This document shows, piece after piece, positions 17,687 through 25,582 of a stretch of DNA of 42,842 nucleotides. The notes under the pieces were generated by a model, which searched no databases, was not told where the DNA came from, and saw only the letters and a program-made list of their open reading frames with translations. Numbering within the stretch: position 1 is the stretch's first letter; each line of letters begins with the position of its first letter. A program made the translations under genes and the position numbers. Source of the stretch: JBAXQQ01 sp037131695 (GTDB lineage: Bacteria; Armatimonadota; Hebobacteria; CAIYQO01); assembly GCA_964638715.1 (NCBI GenBank), contig CAZWZF010000042.1, positions 1 through 42,842 on the forward strand, in the 5' to 3' direction.

Positions 17687-18955
17687 TCAGAACATATACC
17701 GGGTTGCGATATAAGCATTGACCTTATCGACGTCATCTGATGATAAAGCCGATGAGAAGATAATCATTTCAGCAATAGTGTTGTTGTTGGAAAATCCTCC
17801 ATTGCTTGAGTCAACACCAATACCCAAGGTGCTGGTATCAGTTGATCCCGATGGCAGAGCATTTGATAAAGTAGGTGTTTTATTATAATCGTCATCAGGA
17901 GCATAACGACGATTTGGAATAAACAATGAAGAACCATTCAATGTTTCTTTAATTGTAGTACCATTTCTATATAAACAATAATATTGCGGAATGTTTCTCA
18001 TACCACCATTTATGGGGCCGCCTTTCTGCATACTATCGTCAGGAACAGCATTACCTGTACAACTGAATGCCTGTCCTCCAAAGTAATGACGCAATACATC
18101 AACATTCCAGTAACATGTCAAACCTATGCCGTTTGCTGTATTACAATCACCTTTGCGCCAAATGCCAGTCCACCCTGACCATGTATTAGCACAGGTGAAA
18201 ACAGTAAAAATAGTAAAGTTTGATAAAGATTTGTTATAGTTTGATTTAAAACCAGCAGTAAAACCTGGCATATAAACTGATGGTCTGCCTTTAAAACCTG
18301 CAACTTGAAAAATAGGACGTTTATCGGGGTTTGAAACATCTACTGGTAAATTATCCTGATAGAAGTTATATTTACCATATAATGTCGGCCAACTTGATAT
18401 TTTACCGCCGGTATCAGGAATGATAGAGTCTGCGCGCAACCAGACGTCTAATCCCTTAGTGGTGAATGGAAATACTGGTGGTAAAGTTTTTGTTGTACTG
18501 ACATGACCATCAACATACGAAATGACCGCCTGTTTGCTGTGACGCAGCCAAACATCAGCACTGTCATAGGCGATATTTTCCTGACCGGTAGTTTGACCCA
18601 GACCATCCGCCGTCATCCATTGAGCAGACGGGTCGTCAAGGTCACCGAGAGATACTGAAGCACAGTTGGAATTGTAAACATAACTGTTAGTGGGTACATC
18701 AGGAGCGGAACCGCATTTCAACACACCAGCTTCCAGTTTTAATACAGTCCAAACATTGCCAGAACCTGGCATTGTTTCTTCATGGTCTTGCGCATACATC
18801 GCCACTGTCGCGGCAATTTGCCGCTGGTTACTGGTACAGGTGGTTTGCCGTGCTTTTTCACGAGCCTTGGCAAATACAGGGAATAGAATGGCGGCGAGTA
18901 TTGCTATAATGGCAATTACTACCAGCAATTCGATAAGAGTAAACCCTTTTTTCAT
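17687..18955 (-). CDS. Prepilin-like protein with LamG-type C-terminal domain
   Basis: 422 residues from the ATG at 18955. The in-frame upstream codons to 19039 are rejected because GGAGG sits seven bases before this ATG and the prepilin leader KKGFTLIE follows at once. N-terminal helix and AREKARQTTCTSNQRQIAA match the next gene almost word for word. An H-X9-DG motif is present (LRHSKQAVISYVDG). Residues about 175-422 look like a concanavalin/LamG-fold module, opening with LDVWLRADSI and ending with AEMIIFSSALSSDDVDKVNAYIATRY. Such proteins are thought to be surface adhesins or pseudopilins presenting a binding domain; the ligand is unknown. Confidence 0.87.
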   Translation of the reverse strand: MKKGFTLIELLVVIAIIAILAAILFPVFAKAREKARQTTCTSNQRQIAATVAMYAQDHEETMPGSGNVWTVLKLEAGVLKCGSAPDVPTNSYVYNSNCASVSLGDLDDPSAQWMTADGLGQTTGQENIAYDSADVWLRHSKQAVISYVDGHVSTTKTLPPVFPFTTKGLDVWLRADSIIPDTGGKISSWPTLYGKYNFYQDNLPVDVSNPDKRPIFQVAGFKGRPSVYMPGFTAGFKSNYNKSLSNFTIFTVFTCANTWSGWTGIWRKGDCNTANGIGLTCYWNVDVLRHYFGGQAFSCTGNAVPDDSMQKGGPINGGMRNIPQYYCLYRNGTTIKETLNGSSLFIPNRRYAPDDDYNKTPTLSNALPSGSTDTSTLGIGVDSSNGGFSNNNTIAEMIIFSSALSSDDVDKVNAYIATRYMF

Positions 18956-18975
18956 GAATATACCTCCAATATTTT

Positions 18976-18999
18976 TTAATACTAATTGTTTAGTATTAA
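18976..18999. promoter_or_regulatory. Inverted repeat in the leader of the prepilin-like operon
   Basis: Perfect 9-bp arms (TTAATACTA with TAGTATTAA) flank six bases, inside the 5' leader between the promoter and the ribosome site. It could be an operator or an mRNA hairpin; nothing shows which protein would bind. Confidence 0.5.
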
Positions 19000-19010
19000 T
19001 GTTGATATTT

Positions 19011-19039
19011 ATTATACCAAAGTCGATTATTCCAGTCAA
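19011..19039 (-). promoter_or_regulatory. Strong promoter of the prepilin-like operon
   Basis: TTGACT (19034-19039) and TATAAT (19011-19016) on the minus strand have a 17-base spacer, giving a leader of about 48 bases. Confidence 0.8.
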
Positions 19040-19422
19040 TAGATTTTGAAGATAATTCTATATAAACTTTTTAGGTATTGATATGATTATTAGGTACATT
19101 TTATTGGGGTTAATACCTTAAACCCTAACTCAAATAAATTGGAAAAGTGTTCAGTGTTTTGTGTTCAGATAATGTTATAATTTATCAGATTCAAATCAGT
19201 TGTCTATTTCTAATATCGACCCCAGCGTGGTCGCATAGTTATAGATATATCCATCAAATTAAACCCGACCCCAGCGCAGGTCGCATATAAACAGGCAGAT
19301 TGTCGGCAATTATATGTGACCCGCGCTGGGGTCGATTATTATGTTTTTGACGATGTTCTATAAATATTTGACTCCTCTGGAGTCATGACGAAACCATAAT
19401 TGAGCTGCGGGAGAATCCCACA
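19040..19422. repeat. Repeat-bearing intergenic region
   Basis: No gene seen. It contains CCCTAACTCAAATAAATTGG at 19123-19142, shared with 9433-9452 and 42719-42742. Three copies of a CGACCCCAGCGYRGGTCGCA-like unit follow: direct at 19215-19234 and 19266-19284, inverted at about 19313-19335. Near 19370-19384 there is a small hairpin, GACTCC-TCT-GGAGTC, downstream of the GH28-like gene. Confidence 0.7.
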
Positions 19423-20856
19423 TTAATCTATCCTTACATCACTTACAAACTCATTGCTTTCAAGGCGCAAATCTTCAATATTTTTAATCGGCTCCTGACC
19501 TGCCAAATGAATATTTTTAAATGCAACACTCTTAATGTCATGTTCCGCATCTGCGCCAAACATCTCAGATGCCAGCATTTTAGTACCATTCACGGTGATA
19601 TTTTCTAATATCACATTCCGAATGTGCCCGCGTTCATCATCCTTCCCCCAACAATCCTGCTGAATTACCATTTTCAGCAATTTGGGTTCCGTGGTCAAGG
19701 CATCATACACATCTTCCGGACGTTTTACCGGCTTCAAGGTATCAATAGTAATATCGCGAAAATGCACATCAGCGACAGTCTCGCTGTCAGATACGTGAAT
19801 CCCCATGCACCAATGGCGGCTGTAAATGACATCGCAACGGTGGAAATTAAGGTTTCTTATGGCGGCGCGGGTCTCGTAAGTTGCCCCCAACGCAAATCCC
19901 CAATCATTCCAGATAATGCAATCCTCAACGGTAATATCTTTCGCCGGCAGCTCTGGTTCTGTGGTTTTTACCACGATACTGTCGTCATGGTTGCGCACAA
20001 AACAATTTCTAATTTCAACATTATGCGAATTAACGCTGTTTATGCCGTCGCTGTTCAGGCGACCGCTGATCAGCTTTAACCCATTCACCCGAACATTGTT
20101 TGATTTGCCGATTATCACGTTCCAATTGGATGAATCGCGCAGCATGATGCCTTCCAACCGAATATTACTGCTGTCTTTCAACACTATCATCGGTTTCGCC
20201 GGGTGCGGCAGCATGCTGGCGTCTAATATTCCGCGCCCGCAGACCCGCACATTGCTGAGTCCGGTCAGGTCAAGCACTGCGCCATGGTAAAAAGTCACCT
20301 TCCATTGTTCGCTCCAGGTTCCCTTTTCATCAGCACCCAACTTCGCCTTTACCACTGCGCCGCCCGCCAAATATACCGTCTGTCCGCTGACAGGTTTAAT
20401 CTGATTAATTTCATGCAACCCCGGGCCAAAATATAAAACATTCGGGTCATCAGGCGACGGAACGTCAACTTCCGGCGCACTGGCAAAAATATGCAACGCC
20501 GCGGTGTCATCATCATCAAGTAAAATTGTCACCAGATGCGGTTCGGACAGTTCAAACGAGATTTTCCCACCAGCAATAACCGGAGTAATCCCCAATTGCG
20601 TCGGAAATATTCTGGCAGTTGTGAAAGACCGCGACGGTGTAACGACTACGCTTACTTGACCACTTTGGTCAAATATTACAAATGATGCCCGCTGTCCCGC
20701 AGGATCTTTCACGTGGGTCCATAAACCGTCATTAGGCAATATTTCCGCCCGTACCCGCGCCTGGTAAACAAACAATGATGTACCATCAACGGTAACAGTA
20801 TAATCCGGCGAAGCGATTTCCTGCGGCGGTGCCGGCCATGATATCAGGTTTGACAT
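19423..20856 (-). CDS. GH28-like right-handed beta-helix glycosidase
   Basis: 477 residues without a signal peptide, so probably cytoplasmic. A beta-sandwich-like N-terminal part (about 1-130) is followed by a parallel beta helix. The active-site region resembles polygalacturonases and related GH28 enzymes: SDGINSVNSHNVEIRNC then RNHDDSIVVK (about 268-300), giving the family's Asp and Asp-Asp residues. The later HG and RIK elements of classical polygalacturonases are not clear, so the exact sugar is uncertain; rhamnogalacturonan or dextran-type substrates are alternatives. It starts 11 bases after the GH51 gene, with AAGGA lying across the GH51 stop, so both act on imported plant-wall oligosaccharides. 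Confidence 0.78.
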   Translation of the reverse strand: MSNLISWPAPPQEIASPDYTVTVDGTSLFVYQARVRAEILPNDGLWTHVKDPAGQRASFVIFDQSGQVSVVVTPSRSFTTARIFPTQLGITPVIAGGKISFELSEPHLVTILLDDDDTAALHIFASAPEVDVPSPDDPNVLYFGPGLHEINQIKPVSGQTVYLAGGAVVKAKLGADEKGTWSEQWKVTFYHGAVLDLTGLSNVRVCGRGILDASMLPHPAKPMIVLKDSSNIRLEGIMLRDSSNWNVIIGKSNNVRVNGLKLISGRLNSDGINSVNSHNVEIRNCFVRNHDDSIVVKTTEPELPAKDITVEDCIIWNDWGFALGATYETRAAIRNLNFHRCDVIYSRHWCMGIHVSDSETVADVHFRDITIDTLKPVKRPEDVYDALTTEPKLLKMVIQQDCWGKDDERGHIRNVILENITVNGTKMLASEMFGADAEHDIKSVAFKNIHLAGQEPIKNIEDLRLESNEFVSDVRID

Positions 20857-20867
20857 AGTATTTTTCC

Positions 20868-22367
20868 TTAAAACTTTTTCTCGCTAACCTTTAATGTCAT
20901 CGCCATGAATGAAAGTGGCGGCAGTTGGCAGGTTGCCTGCCCGTAATTCACCGCGATATCGTGATATGGCTTTGCTATTACCTGGTTTGGATTTTCGAAG
21001 CTGTTGGCAGCTTTCGGGTCGGTTCCGGTGATTATCTCGGCTGATTCCATTGAAATTATGGTGTGATCCGCTATTTCTACACACACCGGTGCGGTTTTAT
21101 CCAGGCTGCGGTTGGTTAGAAATACCTGCAGATATTCGCCGTCCAATATCGAACTGGCATCTACAAACGTTGTTTTGCCGCTGGTTTTCCCATCATATTC
21201 CGGTCCTTCGATGACTGGTTTCAACGAAATGCCGTTGCGGCGTTTTGAGAACATCTCAAATGGATAATAAATGCTCTGTACCAGCATGTCATCGCCTTGT
21301 GTTAAAATCGGCGCGATAATGTTGACTATCTGGGCAATATTCGCGATTTTTACGCAATCGGCATGACGGATAAAACTATGCAGGAAACCGGCAACCACCA
21401 GGGCGTCTTCAAGGTTGTAAACTTCCTCAATCAGATGCGGAGCCACCTTGTTTTCGCCATTCATCTGCATATTTTTATACCATACATTCCATTCGTCAAA
21501 ACAAAGATAAGCGCGTTTTTTACTTTTGCGGCGTGCCTGAACATACTTGCAGGCGGCATCCATCTCTTCTATCTGCTTATCAATTGAGTTGGTAACCCCG
21601 AGATAATCCAGCGTATCATTATCGTAATTGCCCACATACCGGTGCAGGCTGATGTAGTCGGCGTAATCTCCCAGATATTCCAGCACCGTACTGTCCCATT
21701 CCATGTAAGTAGACAAACCAGTTCCGCAAGACCCGCAGGCAACTATCTCGACTGAATTGTCGGTATCTTTCATTAATTTCGCTGTCTGCTGGGCGCGGAT
21801 GGCATAATGGTCGGCGGGTACATGTCCCAACTGCCACTCACCGTCCATCTCGTTGCCCAGGCACCACAATTTCACGTCATGCGGTTGCGGATTGCCGTTG
21901 GCGACACGCATATCGGCGTAATAGGTACCGGCAGGACAGTTGCAATATTCCAGCCAGTTGCGCGCTTCTTCTGGGGTGCCGGTTCCCAGGTTCGCCGTTA
22001 TCATCGGCGTCCAACCCATCTTGCGGCACAGGCTGATGTAATCGTCAGTGCCAAACTGGTTGGTTTCCACGCTTTGCCATGCCATTTCACGCATTACGCG
22101 CCGCATATTTTTCGGACCGATGCCATCCATCCAGTGGTAGCCGGAAGCGAAATTACCGCCCGGATAGCGCATGGCAGTCATGCTCAATTTCTTAAGCGCG
22201 CCTAATACATCCGTTCGGCAGCCTTCCGCGTCGGCATGTTTGCTGTCCGGCTGGTATACGCCTTCATACACCGCACGCCCCATGTGCTCCAAAAATCCGC
22301 CAAATACCCGCGGGTCAACCTCGCCAACCTGAAAGCTGGAATGTAAACGAACAATAGTATTTTCCAT
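20868..22367 (-). CDS. abfA: Alpha-L-arabinofuranosidase, GH51
   Basis: 499 residues that remove terminal arabinofuranose from arabinan, arabinoxylan or pectin side chains. The TIM barrel has the general acid/base Glu in WCLGNEMDG (about 173) and the nucleophile Glu in CFDEWNVWY (about 292). Other family sequences are VDPRVFGGFLEHMGR and RYPGGNFASGYHW. A C-terminal beta domain starts near 380. There is no signal peptide, as is usual for intracellular GH51 enzymes. A GTG at 22376 is in frame, but ATG at 22367 is preferred because AGGTG lies six bases ahead of it. It is the first gene of a two-gene operon with the GH28-like enzyme. Confidence 0.95.
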   Translation of the reverse strand: MENTIVRLHSSFQVGEVDPRVFGGFLEHMGRAVYEGVYQPDSKHADAEGCRTDVLGALKKLSMTAMRYPGGNFASGYHWMDGIGPKNMRRVMREMAWQSVETNQFGTDDYISLCRKMGWTPMITANLGTGTPEEARNWLEYCNCPAGTYYADMRVANGNPQPHDVKLWCLGNEMDGEWQLGHVPADHYAIRAQQTAKLMKDTDNSVEIVACGSCGTGLSTYMEWDSTVLEYLGDYADYISLHRYVGNYDNDTLDYLGVTNSIDKQIEEMDAACKYVQARRKSKKRAYLCFDEWNVWYKNMQMNGENKVAPHLIEEVYNLEDALVVAGFLHSFIRHADCVKIANIAQIVNIIAPILTQGDDMLVQSIYYPFEMFSKRRNGISLKPVIEGPEYDGKTSGKTTFVDASSILDGEYLQVFLTNRSLDKTAPVCVEIADHTIISMESAEIITGTDPKAANSFENPNQVIAKPYHDIAVNYGQATCQLPPLSFMAMTLKVSEKKF

Positions 22368-22376
22368 TTTATTCAC

Positions 22377-22825
22377 CTGTAAATATAAAATCTTGTTGCC
22401 TCGAAGTCTAACAAATAGCAGAGAGATTGTCGATAAGGTTTAGCTTTAATTTGAAAAAAGATTTTGTTTTAATGATAGTTTTATGGTAGGCAAAACCACC
22501 CCGACCTTCGGCCACCCCTTCTTGGCAAGGAGGGAATGGTGTTCTGTTACCATAAATATGCGGGTTCGGTGCCGGAATGCTGGTTAAGCTTTATCCGGGT
22601 CGGACTTGCACCGACAAGAACCACCAAGCGTCGCTTGGCGCACATTTTGCATTTTTAATTTTTAATTCATAGAGGCCTTTGCAAAACCATACTAAATATT
22701 ATAATCAATCCAACCACCCCCTACCCCCTCCTTGCCAAGGAGGGGTGGCCGAAGGTCGGGGTGGTTTCGCCTACCACAAACCTGCAACCTAAACATTTGA
22801 AAAAATAGGTTTTGCAATTGCCTCA
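22377..22825. repeat. Repeat-rich intergenic region upstream of malic enzyme
   Basis: No gene seen. Contents in order: a half element with CCACCCCGACCTTCGGCCAC (22485-22534); a segment GCACCGACAAGAACCACCAAG running into CGCTTGGCGCACA (22607-22648), repeated inverted at the right edge of the window; and a full palindromic element (22705-22775) in which CCCCTCCTTGCCAAGGAGGG is flanked by GGTGG/CCACC ends. Simple phrases such as TTTTTAATTTTTAATTC and TTTGCCATTTGCCATTTCC come between and after them. Confidence 0.75.
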
Positions 22826-22941
22826 ATAATTTGCCATTTGCCATTTCCAATTTGCAATTCACCACTTTCCCCCTCTCTTTAAATTTACTGCTATTTAAAG
22901 TAAAATATGACGGCGATATATATTTGCAAAGGTGGTTAATT

Positions 22942-24384
22942 GTGGCGACTGCACCCAGTGCCAGTTATAGTCTGGCTATTCGAATTAAAGTACCTACCGT
23001 ACCCGGCATGTTGGCGATTTCGGCTAATGCTATTGGCAAGGCTGGCGGAGAAATTGGCGATATTGTGTTGATTTCTGAAAACCGCGATTTTACGGTGCGG
23101 GATTTTAATGTGAATTGTTCCGGGCTGCAGCATCAGAAAGATATAATTGCTGAACTTAGAAATCTGGGTAATATTGAAATAGTATCCATTACCGACCGTA
23201 CATATAATATGCATTTAGGCGGAAAAATCACCACCGAATCAAAATATCCCTTGAAAACCCGCGATGATTTGTCGATGGCGTATACCCCAGGCGTTGCCCG
23301 GGTATGCATGGCGATTCACGACGACCCGATGCGCGCATTCAACCTGACGATAAAGAAAAATACCGTGGCGGTAATCAGCGACGGCACCGCGGTACTGGGA
23401 CTTGGCGATATCGGCCCGGAAGCGGCAATGCCGGTGATGGAAGGCAAAGCGGTACTGTTTAAAGAATTCGGCGGGGTTGATTCTTTCCCCGTTTGCATAA
23501 ATACCAAAGACACCGAAGAAATCATCGCATTCGTTAAAGCTATTGCCCCGACATTTGGCGGCATTAACCTGGAAGATATCTCCGCTCCGCGCTGTTTTGA
23601 AATTGAAGAGCGCCTGAAAGCTGAACTGGATATCCCGGTATTTCACGATGACCAGCACGGCACCGCAGTGGTGACATTGGCGGCGCTGATTAACGCGCTG
23701 AAAATCGTCAATAAACCTATGGGAAACCTGAAAGTTATAGTATCCGGCGTTGGCGCTGCCGGGGTTGCCTGCAGCAAGATAATGCTCAACGCCGGCGTGA
23801 AGAATATCATCGGCCTTGACCGCAACGGCGCGATTCACAAAGGCCGCACCGACCTGAACTCGATTAAACAGTGGTATGCCGACAACACCAACCCGGAAGG
23901 ATTATCCGGCAAACTGAACGACGTCATTGAAGGCGCCGACCTGTTCCTGGGGGTATCCGGTCCGGGTACATTAAAGGTTGACGATGTGAAAAAGATGGGG
24001 CCGGACGCGATGGTATTTGCCATGGCAAACCCGATACCGGAAATAATGCCGGAAGAAGCTGCGCCGTATGTACGCATTATGGCGACGGGCCGGTCGGACT
24101 ATCCCAACCAGATTAACAACGTCCTGGCGTTCCCCGGTATTTTCCGCGGCGCGCTGGATTGCCGCGCATCAGCAATAACCGAAAATATGAAACTCGCCGC
24201 CGCCCGGGCAATTGCCGACATGGTAACCCCCGAAGAATTATCGGAAACATACATAATCCCGTCAGTATTCGACAGCCGGGTAGGTCCCGCCGTAGCAAAA
24301 GCCGTCTGCGCCGCCGCCATAGCCGATGGTGTAGCCAGGCTGACCGGTGGCGAAGTGCCGACTTTTGATGAAATGACAAGATAG
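22942..24384 (+). CDS. NAD(P)-dependent malic enzyme with N-terminal ACT domain
   Basis: 480 residues. It converts malate to pyruvate and CO2 with reduction of NAD(P). Residues about 5-78 form an ACT-type regulatory domain (IKVPTVPGMLAISANAIGKAG). The catalytic part has YTPGVARVC, the Lys-containing EGKAVLFKEFGGVDSF, the metal-site segment FHDDQHGTAVV, and the Rossmann motif VSGVGAAGVACSK. The size matches the short bacterial type without a phosphotransacetylase tail. Start: reading can be extended in frame to 22831 through repeat-like DNA, but GTG at 22942 is chosen because AAAGGTGG sits seven bases upstream and the ACT domain begins right after. Dispersed repeats flank the gene on both sides. 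It is apparently monocistronic. Confidence 0.93.
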   Translation: MATAPSASYSLAIRIKVPTVPGMLAISANAIGKAGGEIGDIVLISENRDFTVRDFNVNCSGLQHQKDIIAELRNLGNIEIVSITDRTYNMHLGGKITTESKYPLKTRDDLSMAYTPGVARVCMAIHDDPMRAFNLTIKKNTVAVISDGTAVLGLGDIGPEAAMPVMEGKAVLFKEFGGVDSFPVCINTKDTEEIIAFVKAIAPTFGGINLEDISAPRCFEIEERLKAELDIPVFHDDQHGTAVVTLAALINALKIVNKPMGNLKVIVSGVGAAGVACSKIMLNAGVKNIIGLDRNGAIHKGRTDLNSIKQWYADNTNPEGLSGKLNDVIEGADLFLGVSGPGTLKVDDVKKMGPDAMVFAMANPIPEIMPEEAAPYVRIMATGRSDYPNQINNVLAFPGIFRGALDCRASAITENMKLAAARAIADMVTPEELSETYIIPSVFDSRVGPAVAKAVCAAAIADGVARLTGGEVPTFDEMTR

Positions 24385-24430
24385 TAATAATTAAAAATGC
24401 AAAATTAAAAATTGTTTAAATATATAGGTT

Positions 24431-24590
24431 TGTGGAAGGCGAAAACCACCCCGACCTTCGGCCACCCCTCCTTGGCAAGGAGGGGAATTTAAGATATAAG
24501 TTTTGATTATTAAAGCTGCCATTATATTATCAAGTAACTACCATAACTCCCCTCCTTGCCAAGGAGGGGGCAGGGGGTGGTTGGGTTGAT
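24431..24590. repeat. Pair of palindromic repeat elements downstream of malic enzyme
   Basis: Left unit 24431-24485 (CCACCCCGACCTTCGGCCAC then CCTCCTTGGCAAGGAGGGG) and right unit 24547-24585 (CCCCTCCTTGCCAAGGAGGG then CAGGGGGTGGTT) are about 60 bases apart. The same two units are found fused at 22705-22775. Confidence 0.8.
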
Positions 24591-24615
24591 TATATAATTA
24601 ATATGTGGGAGAAAC

Positions 24616-25362
24616 ATGCCAATCAGCACATTAAAATCAAATATTGTTATCACTGGTGGTGATGGCCGGTTGGGTACTGCCTTGGGACAGTTGATGGCTT
24701 TTCACGCTCCGGCATACCCGGAGTTTGATGTTACTGATTATGACAATGTTTTGCGCACTTTCAAGGCTTGCAAACCGAAACTGATTGTTCATGCCGCCGC
24801 TTATACTAATGTCGCCGGCGCGGAAATTGACCGCATCCCCTGTTGGAAGACTAATGTTCATGGCACCCGCAACGTGGTACAGGCGGTACGGACGCTTAAT
24901 TTGCCGCTGATTCATATCAGCACCGACTACGTGTTTGACGGCAAGACCGGCAATTATCTTGAGGATGACTGTCCGGGACCGGCGATGAATTACTATTCTC
25001 TGACCAAGCTGGTGGCGGAAGAAGTCGTCCGTACCTGGGACAAGCATCTCATCATCCGCACCTCGTTCCGTCCAAATGATTGGCCATATCCCGTGGCGTA
25101 TATCGACCTATTTACCGGTCAGGATTATCTGGATGTCATCGCGCCGGAGATTGCCCTGGCAATACAAAATTTCCACCGCATCCAATACAACACCCTGCAC
25201 ATAGTAACCGAACGCAAATCAGCATTTGAACTGGCAAAACGCCGTCGTCCCGATGTAAAACCCGGCAGCAAATCATCATCAAACGTAGCCTTGCCGGATG
25301 ATATAACCCTCAACACCGACCGCTGGAACCATTTGAAAAAGATGTTGTTGGAGAAGGGGTGA
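24616..25362 (+). CDS. RmlD-like NAD(P)-dependent sugar reductase/epimerase
   Basis: 248 residues of the extended short-chain dehydrogenase family, nearest to dTDP-4-dehydrorhamnose reductase. The nucleotide motif GGDGRLG is at 14-20, with VHAAAYTNVAGAEID near 58-72, HISTDYVFDGKTGNY near 100-114, and the catalytic YxxxK as YSLTK (127-131). It is shorter than typical RmlD (about 280-300) and the C-terminal substrate part is reduced. The other dTDP-rhamnose genes are not nearby. The nucleotide-sugar substrate is therefore uncertain. ATG is preceded by GGGAG at six bases. Repeat elements separate it from malic enzyme. Confidence 0.8.
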   Translation: MPISTLKSNIVITGGDGRLGTALGQLMAFHAPAYPEFDVTDYDNVLRTFKACKPKLIVHAAAYTNVAGAEIDRIPCWKTNVHGTRNVVQAVRTLNLPLIHISTDYVFDGKTGNYLEDDCPGPAMNYYSLTKLVAEEVVRTWDKHLIIRTSFRPNDWPYPVAYIDLFTGQDYLDVIAPEIALAIQNFHRIQYNTLHIVTERKSAFELAKRRRPDVKPGSKSSSNVALPDDITLNTDRWNHLKKMLLEKG

Positions 25363-25382
25363 AGAGAAATATATCCTGATGT

Positions 25383-25474
25383 GACAGACACCATCCTGGC
25401 TTCGCCAATCGGTGTCAGTCCCTGAAAGTCATTCTTCCCCTCTCCAGCCGGGGAGGGGATTGAGGGGAGGGGCT
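25383..25474. repeat. Hairpin and G/C-run repeat after the RmlD-like gene
   Basis: A 10-bp imperfect stem (GACAGACACC with GGTGTCAGTC, 25383-25420, one mismatch) is followed by a CCCCTCTCCAGCCGGGGAGG-type element at 25437-25474. No T-run follows, so terminator function is uncertain. Beyond it, near 25550-25582, is a TTGTCAACTGTCAATTGTCAATT-like phrase. Confidence 0.5.
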
Positions 25475-25582
25475 TTAAAGGCATAAATCTATAATTTATA
25501 AAATAGGTTTTGCAAGTACCTGTAAGGATAGAGTCTTACGCCCACAAAAATTGTCCATTGTCAACTGTCAATTGTCAATTAT

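Noticed and set aside
18956..19039. Upstream extension of the LamG-type prepilin gene
   Set aside because: It would cover the promoter and leader; the prepilin leader and GGAGG both point to 18955.
22831..22941. In-frame extension of the malic enzyme to an ATG at 22831
   Set aside because: The extension is translated repeat-like intergenic DNA; GTG at 22942 has a strong ribosome site and is directly followed by the ACT domain.
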